Positions 12,227-27,200 of a stretch of 64,000 nucleotides of DNA are shown here, piece after piece. Position numbers and translations under genes: made by a program. Within the stretch, counting starts at the first letter, position 1. Each line of letters begins with the position of its first letter. The notes under the pieces were generated by a model. It was not told where the DNA came from and ran no database searches. It saw only the letters and a program-made list of their open reading frames with translations. Source of the stretch: Amoebophrya sp. A120 (Eukaryota; Sar; Dinophyceae; Syndiniales; Amoebophryaceae); contig CAJINV010000004.1 of the NCBI GenBank assembly GCA_905178155.1, forward strand, positions 9,462,625 to 9,526,624, given 5' to 3'.

Positions 12227-15200
12227 ATGCAGGCTACTTCCAGTGCAATCCGCAGCCCGAACTCGTCCGGGCAGCTGCGGCCGCTGCAAATAGGCAGCTC
12301 CGCCGCAACAAGCAGCACGGCACCACGAGGAGTGCTGCCGCCAGGACCAGTAGCAGAACAACTTCCCGCAGGTGGTGCACCGCCAGCCACAACTATGTCC
12401 TCAGGTGGAGCCACAACTATGTCCTCAGGTGTAACATTTTCCCAGGCCGAGCAAGAGTCCGCGATTGCGGCCCGGCTGGACGCCTTGATTGCGGAGCGGG
12501 TGGAAGCGGAGGTCTCCGCGTACGACGAGTATCTTATGCTGCACTTGACAAACCGGTTTAAGGAAAACGAAGAGAAAATTCTCACACTAGTTGAGGACAA
12601 AGTCATGCGGCAACTGGAGGCGTCGGTCGCCCTCGCAGGTGCAGCTGCACATGATCAAGAAAACGCGAAGACCATCACAGCTGAAGACAGCAAATCAGAA
12701 AATATTAAAGCGTCTCGTACGACCGGAACTACGAGAGATCGGTTTTCCATCGTCGACGCGGACGAAGAAAGTGACGAGGCCGAAATGTTATTAAACAGTA
12801 GGCCGAATAATTCGAGGAAAGTAGACACCGCAACGTCTCCTTTACTGGCGGGTGCACCAGGTGACACCAGTGGTTCATCTCCACCATCGTCCACCTACGA
12901 AGCCGCAAGGATTATGCAGGACATGCGGATTTCCGCCATGGAGCGGCAGATCGAGCAGAAATTGCTGAACGAAGAGAACTACGAACCGCAGAAGTATCGT
13001 ACTCGTATAAATTATGCATGACAAGTTCCCTCAGCATGAGAAATAAAATTTGTAATGAGGATTTACCCTGAGAAAAAAATTTGTAATGCATGACTGCAAT
13101 ACGAGTGCGATGCTTTTGCACAGCATAAGAACGTTTTCGAACAGAAGATCACCGCCGAGGTGAGGAGTTTGAAGCAAACGATCGAAAGTATCAACTGCAA
13201 AAGTGTCGTACTCGTCGTAATTGCAATACTGCATGACAAATCTTCTGTTTTACCTGAATCAGCATGACAAATTCCACTCTTTCTTCTGGGCAAATTTGTA
13301 TTGCAATCTATACTAGTAAGTTACTTTTGCAATGCATGGAATGCCATCACAAGCAATTTCAGGAAAGCAGGAAAAAACAGGAGGTCGAGTTGCTGGAGTT
13401 TCAGAAGCGGATGAAGGCCGAGATGGAGATGAAAGGTATTTAAAAACATAAAAAACGAGGATATCCTTATCCATCGATATTCACATATATTAGAGGACTG
13501 CGTTCTTTAAAGATTCATCGTGTACAGTTTTTTCTACCGAAGTTGCTTTTTCACTTTGGTGTATAGTTTCACGCCTTTTAACTGGATCTGATCCTGCATG
13601 ATCCTGCTGGCGATGTATGGAAAACAATGAAAGTAAAAGTTATTTTCATTCATAACAGCCACGCCGATGCCGGACAAGAAACTTTCCGAGATGACATCCA
13701 CAGCTCCTACAACATCCGCGGAGCACGAGAAACTGCAAGCGAAAATTGCGGAGCTCGAAAGCCAGCTTTCCCGAGTCGTCGAAGGAGTCGATGACCGCTT
13801 GCAAGTATGCATTGCAAATATGTCTGGGTCTGGAAACTTGTGATGCAAGGAAGCGAATAGTGAAAGCACTGTAATGCGATCCCCAGCATGACAAGATTTG
13901 CCGTGGTTCTGAGTTGCGTACTTACACCGCATGAGAAACTGCGTTTTTGCATGACAGGCAAGAGGAGCTCTTCGCGGCCACGCAATACAGAGTTCAGAGC
14001 TATGCCAGACTAGCATGACAAATCTTGCAATCTCCCAGACCCAGACACTTTTGCACTTGATAGCAAGATCTAGCGGACGCCTTGGTCAAGCGGGCGAACG
14101 ACAATCAAAAACAAGTAAACGACAAGATCTACAGTTTGACGCAGGCACAAGTATTGACCCGCAGCGTCCTCCGGAAGGAGAACGATGCCAAGCTGCGGAT
14201 GAATCCGCAGGAGGTGGATGCGAAAGTCCGGAAAATTTTGAAAAAGCTCCTCGCCCAGACCTACGTAAAGACGGAAGAGACGACAAGGGAGTCTGCTGCG
14301 ATTGCGGATCATGCGGCGGAGGCGTTCTCGGACGGAGTACTGGAGACTACTACCTTTGAGCGCGCTACAGTGAAGGACGAGGAAGATGACTCAAGAACTG
14401 CGGGAGCAGCTGACGGCGAACTAACAGCACAGCAGAGCAAGAAGCGCGTTCCCAAGGCAGAAGGCGAGGCGCTCGCGGCTGGCAGTGCCGCGGCGCGGGC
14501 ACGATTGTCTGATTTGGAGTCGCGGGCGATGCAGATGCAGCTGCTATCCGCGATGACGGGCGGGAGCAGCAGTGAAGAACTAGAAGGAGCGACAAATAAA
14601 GTGTTCAACAACAGGGCTATCCTCGGCACGATGAAAGGGCAGCAGGAAGACTTTGAGCGGCAGCCCGAGACGAAGAATTCTACAGCAACCGATGGCACGA
14701 TGGCAGGGCAAACGGACGACTTTCACCGTGAGCCGATGACGAAAGTCTCAGCAAGTACAGTGTTGATGGGTGTACTTAAGTAGGTTCATCGTGTAGAAGT
14801 TGGGTTTAAGTAGTACTCAATTCTTCACAAACGATGAAATACTTCTGCTTTTTTTGTTGTTCCGTAGAGTACCGTCGTGAATAATCTTATACGCGATGGT
14901 ATCGCGATGCTTCAATTGCGTAAGCGGCAACTGCAACAGTTAGCCGCATATCATACCATCGTGGACAATATTATCCAGGATGTTGTTGCTGTCAGAAAGG
15001 AGTGCGATTTAAACATCCGTCATCGCAGCATCGTGCAAAACGTTTTGCGCGAGGGTATGCGTTGTGCTTTTATATACGGGCGCTGCTATGCATCAAGGGT
15101 CCATCACACGATACCACCCTGCAAAATATCTTTCAGCAGGTTATGATGCACGTTCCAGAATGATCGCAATTGTCGTATAATCGTGCAGGACATTCTCCAC

Positions 15201-18200
15201 ACCGCTCTTCTGGTTCTGGTGGTGAAGGTTAAGATTAAGCTTCACGTGCAATTTGTTTCTGGTAGAATAACAACAACAAGTGAAAGAACGACCAATCAAA
15301 TTAACCTCGCAGGTTCCGCCCAGCCACAACAAGCAACCAATGCTGACCGTGTCATCGTGCAGCCGCTCGGAGGTTCTTTCGAGCAGCAGCAACCTGCGAA
15401 TATTAACGTGGAAGATCCTCTCGACGTCTTTAACCGCGACTTGATCCAACGCCCGAAATCGATGGCCGCCGAGGCCATGCGGCGCTTCGGGCAGTTTGAC
15501 TCGACGAGCACCGAGGGTGGTGGAAGCAGCGATAGCATTCGACAGTCCTCCGCCGTAGTCCAGGAAGTATATGCATTGCAAATATGTCTGGGTCTCCTGG
15601 AAGAGTGTAACTTATCATGCTACATCTGGATCGTGAAAAAATTCGTGTTGCATGATTACCAAAAGAGGTCCACTTTTGAACATGTTTAGAGGCAGTTTCT
15701 CATGCAGGAAAGGCATGATAGAGATCTCACAGAACCTGTCATGCTAGGCCGTGCATGCCAGACCGCGGGGGTCATGGAAAACCTGCATGACAAACCTGGC
15801 ACTCTTCCAGACCCAGACATTTTTGCAATCCAAAAAGTAGTGCACACGACGATTGCGATCATCGAACCGGTGATTAGGAAGGAACTCGAAATATGAAATG
15901 CAAAAGCATCGTACTAAGTCTAAGTAGTAATCGCATTACAAATTCGCTCAGCATTACAAATGGAATCTCTCATGCTGATCTGCCTTGAGAAAGAGATTTG
16001 TCATACATAATTGCGATTACTACGAGTACAATAGTTCTGCAATGCATACGAAAGACAGGAGAGCAAATTGAGGAGGACGCTGCAGCGAACGCAGAACGAA
16101 GAGGACCTCCAACTTGGAGGAAAAACACCAGACAGTGGATATGAACAAAAGAAGTTTTCCTTCTTCTTACGCGCAAGTTCCCCGCCACCGATCTCTCTCA
16201 CTAGCGAGTTGAAGGCACAGAGGGAGAAAAACAAACTTCTGCGGTCAAAGACAACGCAGCAGTTTCTAGCGACGTATCGAAACCCGAATCCAGTGGTGGT
16301 CCCTTTTGCAGCTGCTTTTGGAGGTGAAAATAAGAATGGCGTGGGACGAGGAGGAGTTGACCAAGATGATACTCCTGGCACCAGCTCAACATCGCAGCAG
16401 AGTAGGGCGGGCACCGACGTGGTTCTGAATTACGCAAAGTCTTCTTCGTCTACCATCGCAGGCAACAGGCTAACGAGTCCGAGAGGGGGCACAACGAGTC
16501 CGAGAGGCACGACGAGTCCGAGAGGCACAACAAGCCCCAGAGGCACCAGTTCAACTCCTCGAGGGACCACCACGCGAGGGGGTGCAGCTTCAGCCTCAGC
16601 TAGTGCAAGTGCTACAACGGTTACAGCCGCTGCGGATAATAACAACTCCGCCGACCGCAGTATGCAGAGCTTTATGGAAGATAAACACGACCACACGAAG
16701 CTCCGCACCACGGCAAAATCGCAGCTGATGGCCGACGCGATCATCGACGCGTATGCTGCATTAGTTCCCACCGAACAGTTCCGTACAACTTTGGAGGATA
16801 TGCATTGCAAAAGTATCGTACTCGTACTAATTGCATTTATGCATTACAAATCTTTTTGTTAAGGCAAATCCGCATTACAAATTTAATTTGTAATGCTAAG
16901 CCAATTTGTAATGCAATTTATACTAGTACGACTACGATGCTTTTGCATTGCATAGAGGATGTGCAAAATAGAAACATGACGGAAGAAGAAGGAGTATCGT
17001 AAAGAAAAATCCCCCCTCCTCATATTGAAAACGCATCCGTCTGAAAATTTGTGATGCACATTTGTGACCTCAAATCTTGTCTGTCTTGCAAGAAGGCAAG
17101 TCCAGAGAGCCTCCTGCATTTTGCAGGCGGTTTGCGATGCTGTTGGGCTTAGAGCATGCACGTTTGTCATGCTAGGCGCCCACGTCAAAACCTCTCCACC
17201 GAGGCTTGACATATGCCTGCAGTCCTCTACTGCAAGACAGATCTTCTGATTTGTGTACGGAAATCCAGCATCAGAAACTTCGTTTCGATATGGGGAGGGG
17301 GGATTTTTCCTCTTGATAAGGAGTGAAGATCTGGCAGGAAGAGGCGCAGAACGTGTTAGCCCGTCAGTCCGTCCGCGAGGTTTTTCTTACCGAAAGACCA
17401 CTATCAAAATGAAAAATCCCCCCTCCCCATTATCAAAATGGAAGTCTGTAATGCGGGATTTGTATACACAAATCATTTTGTCATGCTAAGAGGGAAAAGA
17501 AAAAGATGCGGACTGTAGTGCTGAATGGCGTGGAACAGCCTTGCAGCTACAGCATGACAGGAGGCAGCTGGAAGTGGGAAACAGCATGACAAACTGCCTG
17601 CAAAAGAGGCCGCGACTGCGCCTCTTGGCCTTCTAGCAATACAAGGCGACTTGCGTACTCAAATACAACATCACAAATTTAGTTTTCGATATGGGGCAGG
17701 GGGATTTTTGTTTTTCCTTTTGATAACCAAAAATCCAAGCCTACGTCGACGCGGAAATCGCCCGGGCGCAGGAAGAGGTCGCGGAGGCCGTGCAGACGGC
17801 GATCCTGCAGGAAAGAGCAGTCACGGAGGGAATGCTGGACAAAATGACGCAAGACTTTGGGAGGACGAAAAGCACCAATATTAGAGACAATAGCTCTACT
17901 CTTGCGCAGGAAGATACGCAGCAGCTGCAAATGGAAATAGCAAATAGGACCCGCTTGTTGTCCTCTTCGCAGGCGTCACCACCGGGCGAGGATGTAGTTC
18001 ATGTGGGGGCAAGAGCAGCGGCCGGCGCTTCATCTTCATTTAGGTCCGCTCTACCACCAGTGGAAAATTTGCCAGATCTTGCGAAAAGGTCGCTTGTTCC
18101 GCAGAACTCTCGCACGGGCACGACTGAGTTTGACAATAAGTTCAATGAAATCGCCGCGAAAGTCGGTGATCTGCAAGCGAAGTTTCGGATATGCAGTGCA

Positions 18201-21200
18201 AAAGTATCGTACTCGTATAAATGCGTATACAAACTTCCTCAGCATGAGAAATGAAATTTGTAATGCGGATGTACCTTCAGAAAAAGACTTGTAAATGCAT
18301 GATTGCAATACGAGTAAGATACTTTTGCACAGGATATCGGACACTCGACAGCGACAACAAGCTCGGTGAGGTGGCCGCGAAGGTCGCGGCGCTGGAAGCG
18401 AAGCTGCGCGCGAGGGACAGCCTAGACAAGGAAAACATAACGGAGCAAAGGCGGCTGTCCCGGATGATAGAAAAGCTGAATCGCAGATTGAGCGCCATCA
18501 CGGAAAGTGGAGATAATATTTCTGGCTCAGCTGCGCGCAGCACCACGGGAGGTCCGGACTACGCTGAGCGAGGGCCCTCCATGCTCAGTGCCAGCACGAC
18601 AGGAACGACCACAGGTGCAGCTCCTACTGGCCAGCAAGACGCAGCTCCTGCTGAAGATCTTCTAGATCATGACCATTCGACGCCCGGAGTCCGGTTGACG
18701 CACGCGCCGTACGAGGAGCGCTTGCGGATGCTGGAGGGTTTAGTCACGGAAAAAGTCGAGGATCACGAGAAAAAACAAAAAGAACTTGACGAAAAGATAC
18801 AAAAGCTGGAAAGCAGGAAGGGAGGTTCATCTTCCGGAGACATAGCTGGCCGAGATCGGCGGTCGGGTGGTTTGTTGAAAGGAGATTTTGACAAGCAAAA
18901 ACAACCCGCCATAACATTGAACGAGCCGACAGAATTTTCCAAATGGGCACAGCAGACGCGAACAACTTTGCGAGACTCGAAGTCTGCTATCTTGTCAGAC
19001 GACGGAGGAGCTCGGGATAGCGGAATGACAATGATTGTCGGCGTGGGCGCTACAACTACAGGTATTGCTCCAGCTGCTTCCGGTTCTGCGACAGCTTCAA
19101 GTACTGCTCCATTTGCAGCTACCATTCCGGAGGAACAAAGTGACCGGATGACAACAAAGGCCGCTTCTACTTTGCAGGAGCCTGGCGCTGGTATAACAGG
19201 AACCGACAGCACTGCGGGCGGCCAAGAGGACGACAAAGACCCTGCTGCTCCACGACCTGCCGACGAGGAGCCCGATCATGTCAAGCGAAGAACCCAAGGA
19301 GCGACGACCCCCGGGGCCACTTCTGAGCTTACCGAGCTGTCCGCCCGAATGCAAACGATGATGGAAGAGCAGCATGCAAGTTTTTCCGAGCTGCTTGCCC
19401 GCGCGGCGAGTCAATTTGACGAACTGGACGGGAAGAGCCAGCGGTTGGAGGCGTATCCTGTGCAAAAGTATCGTACTCGTATGAATGCAAGTCTTGCACT
19501 ATTACAAACCTTTTTATTAAGGCACATCAGCATGACAAATTCCATTTCTCATGCTAAGGAAATTCGTATTGCAATTTATACTACTTAGTACGATACTTTT
19601 GCAGTTCATAAGGCGACCGTGGCGGACATTCGCGAACAGTTCCTGAGTTTTGGAAAAAGGAGTGAGAAAAGCATTGCGAAGTTGAACAAGATGGTGCAGC
19701 GCTCGCAAGGGGACACCGACGTGCCGCCGATAAAGGACAGCAGCGTTTTTCTGAGAAGTTCCGCAGATGGAAGTAGTCAGAGTACTAGAGATCGTCCCAC
19801 CAGCGCGAAAGACAGTTCCAATGTTCTTGATTTTGACGCAAACGAGAGAGGGGCGGGGACGGTTGCGGACGTGCGTCAGGAGTTCTTGCGGTCGGGGAAA
19901 GTTCCACCACCAGGTGCGGTGGGGGCAACGATGTCAACATCTCCACGGGGGGGTATGATGGTATCATCGTCTCCAAGAGGCACAATGTCACCGAGAGCAG
20001 GTCGAGGGGCGGCCTCTAGTACGACTTCCCCGAGAGCGGGCACGACAGCACCGAGAGGAGGCACCATGTTGTCACCACGAGGAAACGCCACGATGTCCTC
20101 TCCCCGTGCGGGCGGAGCTACGACATCGCCGAGGGGTCCGACGTCTCCGCGGGGTCCGACAGCAGCAGCGTCGCGAGGGACAATGTCTCCGCGGGGCGGA
20201 ACGATGACGTCGCCGCGAGCAGGGGGAACCACAACCAGCACGACCGGACCACAGCCGGCGGAATCTTCGGCCAGTATTGTAGTTCCTGGAGCACCGCAAA
20301 CACAAATGCACCCTTCTGAAGGCGACAGAGAAACAGCAGCACCATTTCCAGCTAACGATGAAAACAATCTCTTCGCCCCGCTAGAGCAGCGTCTCCAAGC
20401 CGCGGAAAACGCACAGATAGCACAGGCCAAACAACTGCAGGACCGCGTAGACACTTTTGAAGACAAAACGAGATCTCTGGTCCGCGAGGCGTCGAGCCAG
20501 TTGGTGGACTTGTCGGAAGCGCTGACGGAAGCGAAGATGAAGAACGAAAAGCTTGCGAAACAGCTGCAAGCAGCGGAGAACAACCTCGCCGCGCTGCAGC
20601 GGTCAAACGCGATCCGCATTGATACCGTAGACGCGAAGCTGGACGGGGTGATTGGTGTGCAGAAGCAGTTCGTGAGACAATCGCAACTCGACACGGTGGT
20701 GGCGAGCATTACGGACAAGCCGGTTCTTAGTTTGAGTCGTGGCGGACCGGCCGAAGAAGCTTTACATGAAGGACCAGATGGAACAAAAAACAGTAAGAAG
20801 CCGTCAACTGCAGCTATGGCCACAGAGAACGAGGAGTCTGGAGAGCAGGAGAAACCTGGCGCACGTGGCATGAATTCAGACGCAGAGTCGGACATCAATC
20901 ACCCCGGGGAGCCGACACCTCTGCACGTTGCGAGCAAAATGATCACAGCTGCTGAGTCGGCACCTAGAAGCGGAGCAGACCATGTTGGAGCTTCTTCCAC
21001 CTCCGATAGTACTGTCGTGATGCCGATGCTGTTGCAGCTTACCGAATCGGTTGAACATTTAGAGGACGCGATGCGCAACACTTTGCCGGCGGTCCGGGCC
21101 GCGAGTGACCAGGCGCAGACGAAGATTACGGAAATTGACAACGAGAAGAGAACCTTGCAGAACCAAATAGAGGACTTGGAGGCGAAATTGGCAAAGTTGC

Positions 21201-24200
21201 AGCCTTTCGTTGCGAAATTAGACCAGGAGCGACAACTGCAGGAAGAGAAATTGGACGCAGTGGTTAACGCGAAAGTGGCGAAAGCGGAGGAAAAATTAAA
21301 GCAAGTTTTATTGTTGAACGTGAACTCGCCGGGGGCAGGACGAGTAGCAGCCGCCATCGCAACGCCATTGAGCGCCTTGAGCGACAAATTGAGGACGCCG
21401 ATTCAACTTCCGCCTGGGCCGGCTCCGTTGGAGAGCCCAGTGAAACTCCCGTTGCCGGGTGACGATGAAATCTTCCGGGACAAGATTCTACTCGAAGACG
21501 TCCTCGACGAGCAGACTGTGCAACTTCCACCGGATGACGAAAACACAGTGGTTGAACAACAGCCAAAATTATCTTCATTGACGAACACGGGCGCGGCAAA
21601 CGCAAATGGAATAGAACAAGTAAGCACGACCATATCGCTCACCGCATCTATTCCATCCGGAGAAATAAATGCAGCAAATAAAGCTACTATTAGGAGCACC
21701 GAGCAGTATGTGAAGCAGCAACAATCGATCATTCAGTTACAAAATCGGTTGTCTTCTCTCCACAATCAGTTGCTGGAGGGCAGGATGCCTTCGGTCGCTT
21801 TCAAGACGCATTTGAACGAAGTGGAGAACCACTTGGCGAGTGATTTGGACAACTGCGCAAAGGAAAATTTGGATTTGAAAAAACGGGTCTACGAACTCGA
21901 GCACAGCGAGTTGCCGGAAAGGCTGCACAAATTGGAAGAGCAGGCGGGGACTCTTGTTGCCGCAATGGAAAAGCAAAATGCGATTTTAGAGCAGTTGCAG
22001 AAAAATCCTGCAATTACTGGCGCTCCTGAAAGAGCAACTACGACCTCCGTAGTTCCTGCCAAAAATCCCGGCTCCTTCGCCTTCGCCGACGCAGCTACCG
22101 TAAGTACTGATCGCCCCACCGACCACTCCGTAGAATTCGCTCCGGCGCAGCTGCAAGAAGAGATAAACAAGCAGCGGAAAACTCTGCAACAGGAAATCGC
22201 CCAGGTGGAGTCTCAACTGCTCGCCTACGTGGACGGGGCGACCGCTGAACAAGACCACAAAATTCACCCTTTGACGAAGCAGATCGGCGCTTTCCAAGAC
22301 GACATGAACGAGATGAAGTCGAACGTGAAAGAAGCGCTGTGGAAAACCTATACAGCCATGAAGGACGAGGTCAGAGCGGTGAAGGACCAGCTAGCTGGTT
22401 ACGTGAAAAACGCGGAGAAACAGTATGTTGCAAAAAAGGATGTTGAACGAGGTGGAACAAATGAGAATGACCACAACAACTCCGTTGAAATCGTCGACGC
22501 GGTTTTGGCCCTGCTTCCCGATGCGGTTGGTAATGATGCGGCACACGAACAGCAGCAGTCCTCGATCGTGCGCGAAGCGGTGGAGAAGGTAACGCAAAGT
22601 AGAACCACTTCGTCTTTGATCGAGGATGAGGAAGTGTTGAAGGTTCTTGCCAACAAAAATTCCGAGGCAGGAGGGGACAAGGCGCGTGGGCCGACAGCGG
22701 CAGCCAGCACAGAACCACTGCGACAAGAAGATCAGCAAGGTACTGCATCTTCCCCTTCGCCTTCGTCGGCAAAGCGTATCTCCCTCGCAAAGCAGCTCGA
22801 GGAGCAGGAAGCTGTTGTCCGCGATCTCCAAGCGCAAATGCAGGACTTCACGACCAAAATCGATGAAAGGATGAAAGACGCAAGGACGCAGATCAAGGGC
22901 AACATGGGTCGGATTTTAGACTTGGAAGCGGCAGTGAAAAGGACCGACCCCGACGCCGGCGGCGTTGCAACTACAACTAGAAAGTCGTTGGAACAAAGCA
23001 CTTCTTCGGGTCCTCGTCGTAATAAGGAGCAAGACACTGCGACTTCCGAAGATGTTGGAGTTGTTGTAGCATCCACGATCTCCAGCGATGGCAAGAACGA
23101 GAACGACCCACATGTAGTTCCACCGAAGGACCAATTGACCGCGTTTCTGGAAGCCGCGGATCTGATCCACAACGAAGTTCAAACTCTCAGAGACAACATG
23201 GCCGCGGATTTCCAAGCCCTGCACGCGAACCAAAAGCAGGAGGAAGAAGACGCTGCGAGCGGTTTGAAGAAACTGAAAAACGACTTTGACGAGCGGGAGA
23301 AGAATTTTCTGAAAAGGTTAGACGACCTGGAGTTGAAGCTAGAAAAGGAACAGCAACGGTGGAGCGCGGCGAGTACGAGAACTGAGTCTAGTACTGCAGC
23401 ATTAAACGGCGGTGCTAGTATCCAACGAGCCGCGGCGTCAAAACAAGTAGTGTATGAAAAGAAAATCAACGACGTGAAAGCCGTGATGGACCAATTACAA
23501 GCAAATTCGGCCGCTTTGAAGAACGCAATTGACGAGAAAATCGATAGGAGGGAAAAACAGCTAAGGGATATGGTAGAACAGAACTTAGCGAGGTTGCTGC
23601 AACTGGAGGCGACAGTGACGGCGTTGAACGAACAAGCGGCGAGGGCAACGACGTTGAAAAAGCTGCAGGAAAAAGAGCAGGATGGACCACCGTCCAACAA
23701 GCAATCTACTTCCGCAGCCGCTTTGTTCGAAGACGCGCCTGTCATTGCGCCGACGCAAGAGCAAAATCCAAACCTGACGGTAGCTCCAGAACCTTCTACA
23801 GGAGCAGCTGACGGCGCAGCAACCACGCGAACCTTGAAACGCGCGGTCCTGGCTTTGGCAAGCCAGGTCGAGGCGTTGCAGGAAGCGTCCGCAGACACGA
23901 GAAAGAAGGTTAGGAGACTAGCGATTGAGCAGCAACTGCAGGGTGAGCAAATGGAGCAGGAAATTTCGCAGCTTGCCATGTTCGACGTGGTACCCGATGT
24001 CAATAGTGTAGAAAAAGAAATTATCGAAGGTCCGGCGCCGGAGTCTCTTCAATCCGCATCCGCGTTTCAGGAGACGGAAGAGAAGCAAATGGTCAGCTCA
24101 ATCAGGATGGCGACGACCGATGATTTCGTCGAGCAAAACGCGGAGAATGAGCTCGATGTTCTCGAATTGCAACAGGCCGCAAATAAGTCCAGCCACATCG

Positions 24201-27200
24201 GGTTACTGAAGAAAAAAACCGCCGGCGCGAATTTGCAGCAGGAGCAGCAAGCGGCGGCCCTTTCCGACGCGGCACTGAAAGACAAGATTCTCGCACTTTT
24301 TTTGGATGATAGCGAAGAAGGACAGGAACAAGACAGCCACAGTGTGGTTTTGCAGGAGAAGATGGACGAAAAAATCGCGAAGAAAATCGAAGAAAAACTC
24401 TCGGTGGTCTTCCTCGAAGATAAGGAGAACGAAGATGGACGAGGAAACCAAAACATCAACCAGCTCCAGGAGAAGATAGACGAGAAAATCAGCAGAAGAA
24501 TCGAGCAAAAAATGTCTTCCCTCTCTTTCGAAGATTTCAAATCCACCATCCTCCAAGAACAATCCTCGGAGAGAATTTCTCTATCAGAACTGAAGTCCTC
24601 CATCCGAGACCTACAAGAAAGACAGCAGGAGCAAAAGAAATCTTCGGACGTCAAACTCTCTCTATTAGAGGTGCAATCCTCCATCCGAGACCTGCAAGAA
24701 AGACAATCGTCGGCGCTAAAGCTATCCACAGCCTCCTCTACTTCTAGTAGTACCATCGGCCCGCATATCAAATGCAAAAATGTCTGGGTCTGGAAGATTG
24801 CGAGGTTTGTCATGCTTGTCTGGCATGACCAAAAAGTTTGTGATGCGTGTCCAAGAAGAGACCCTTTTGCCTGTCATGCAAAAACGCAGTTTGTCATGCG
24901 AAAAATGCACCACAAAGAAGCGCAAATATTTCTCATGCTTGCCTGTGCATTACAGAGCATTCACTATTCCCAACGCAGCATTACAAGTTTCCAGACCCAG
25001 ACATTTTTGCAGTTGATACCGCAGGAGGCGCAGCAGATAAAATTGGAGCTGTCACAGGAGGTGGAGACGAAGGTTATGGCGTTCTCAACTGTTACATTCT
25101 CAACTGTTACATGAATTTGTGATGCAAGAATGGCAAAACTGAAAGGGGGAAGATTGCGCCTTTTGCATGACAGATTTGGCGCAGATTATCAGCCTGCTCG
25201 GCCCTTCGGGAATTTGTCATGCGAAGCAGCTTAATCATGTCGATTCTGATTGGAACTCTGCATGACAAATCATGTAACAGTTCAGAATGTAATGTTTGAG
25301 AACGCCATAAAGGTAAAGAAGAAACTGGACCGAAGGTTTGATGACATGGAAGAGAACCAGCAAAGGCAAACCAGGGAGTTGCGCGACAAGCTGATCGATT
25401 TGGAGCACGAACTGGCGGAGGAAGCGAAAAAGTTGAAGGAAATTCTGGATGAACACGAAGCGAACAAGCGAAACAGCGCTCTCCCAGGAGTGGGCGCGCT
25501 AGTTTCGATGAGCACAGGGAAGGCGCCGGGAGGGGATGTGGATATCCGACCGGGAGGAACAACTCCAGCTGGAACTGCTGTTCTCGCCGACGAAGACGAC
25601 CAAAACTTCAACTTCGTGTCAGCGAAAGAAGAACTGATCTCGGGCGCAAGGAATGAGCTGAAAGCCGATGTAAAACAGTTTGAGGAAGAGGAGAAACAGA
25701 AAGTCGCTGGACTGGAGAACAAGCTGCAGAAAATGGAAGCCCACTGGGTGAACGAGTGGGGGAAGTTTCGGGGCGATGTGTTCTCGGAGATGGAAAAACT
25801 AGTGAAGGATAAAGTGGAGAACTTGCTGGAGAAAGCGAAGACTGAACTTCTACACGAGAAGGAAAATGCGAATAACGTTAAGAAGGACGACACAAGTCTT
25901 CCTGACGCTGAACTTTCAAACTACAGTATGAATAAAGCGGCTTCCAACAAGAACATTTCCCAAATTCTCGAGTCCGCCACGAATAGGAGTTCCACGCTGT
26001 TAGCAGAGAAGGAAAGACAGCTCGAAGACCTGCTGGATGCGAAATGGAAAAAGTTTGAGCAGAAGGCAAAGGAGCGAGAGAAAGAAATGCAGGACTCGAC
26101 GATGCGAAGGTTGTCTCTCCGGTTGGAAGACGACGTGGAGCACGCGGTGGAGAAGGTGAAAACCCAAGCACTGGGCACGATCTATGGGACTCTCAAACGT
26201 CACATTCTCAACTGTTACATGATTTGTCATGCAAAATGAGCATTAACACCCACAAGGTGAAGCTACTTCGCATGACAAATTTTTGGAAAGGCTAAACAGC
26301 ACCTAAATCTGCGCGGAATTTGTAATGCTACAGGTGCAACCTCCCTGCAGCTTTGACTTTTGCCATTCTTGCATCGCAAATTCATGTAACAGTTGAGAGT
26401 GTAACGTTTGAGAGCGCCATACGATCAAAGACGAAGTCGCGGCGGAAGTGAGCAGGAGCCCGGTGAAGCAGGCTGGTGGCCAAGGTCAGGTGGGCACACA
26501 GGACGAGGAGCCAACGGAACTACAAGAAGGACGACGAGCGGGAGATGATGGTCTTCGTGCTGCTGGCTCTTCGTCGGCTTACCGAGCATCAAAGAAAAAC
26601 ACCGAACTCCAACCCCAGAAGACGCAGGAGCAGGCGGTTTCAATTCTCACTTTTGAGATCGACGAGGCGGAACAGGACCTCATTACCGCCGCTGCAGGTC
26701 TGATGATGGACAGCAAACAAAACACCAAATCCCTCCGACGTATCTTCGAGTCGGTAACACCGCTAGGCGGTCCGGAGAACGCCGTGGGCGATTACAGTAG
26801 TTCATCCAGCAGTGCTGAGGAACGGGAAACGGGTGGCAGTTCTACTACAACTTTTGCAAAGAACACACTCGAGCAAGAATTTCTCCGGCTCGGGGGTTCA
26901 AAGAAGACAAACGTAACAAGAGCGACGGCTGCCAGCGGGGCCGGTGGTCGCGCCGGGATGAAGAGTAGAGAAGTTCAACAGCAAAGTACGTCGAAGATTA
27001 ACGACTACATCGCCGCGAGAATAAACGAGCATCTAGTGCACAGTAAAGACTTGTTGAGCGACCACGCGACGAAGCTGTTGGACGATTTGGATTTGAGTGT
27101 AACGAAAGTAAAAATGAACATGAGCAGGAGCAGTTTAGAAGTCCAACCAGCGGAAAAATACCAGGACAGAAATGACAATTTAGCATCTTCTTCATCACAA

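Noticed and set aside
19876-20898. Long reverse-strand frame opposite the giant coiled-coil gene, and similar ones at 23179-24003 and 24067-24813
   Set aside because: They mirror the codon bias of the strongly supported + strand exons.
24780-25122. Short frames lying within introners (also 41226-41504, 46420-46571, 58606-58847 and others)
   Set aside because: They translate the conserved ends of family A (MSGSGR, FQTQTFLH and similar) and are not separate genes.
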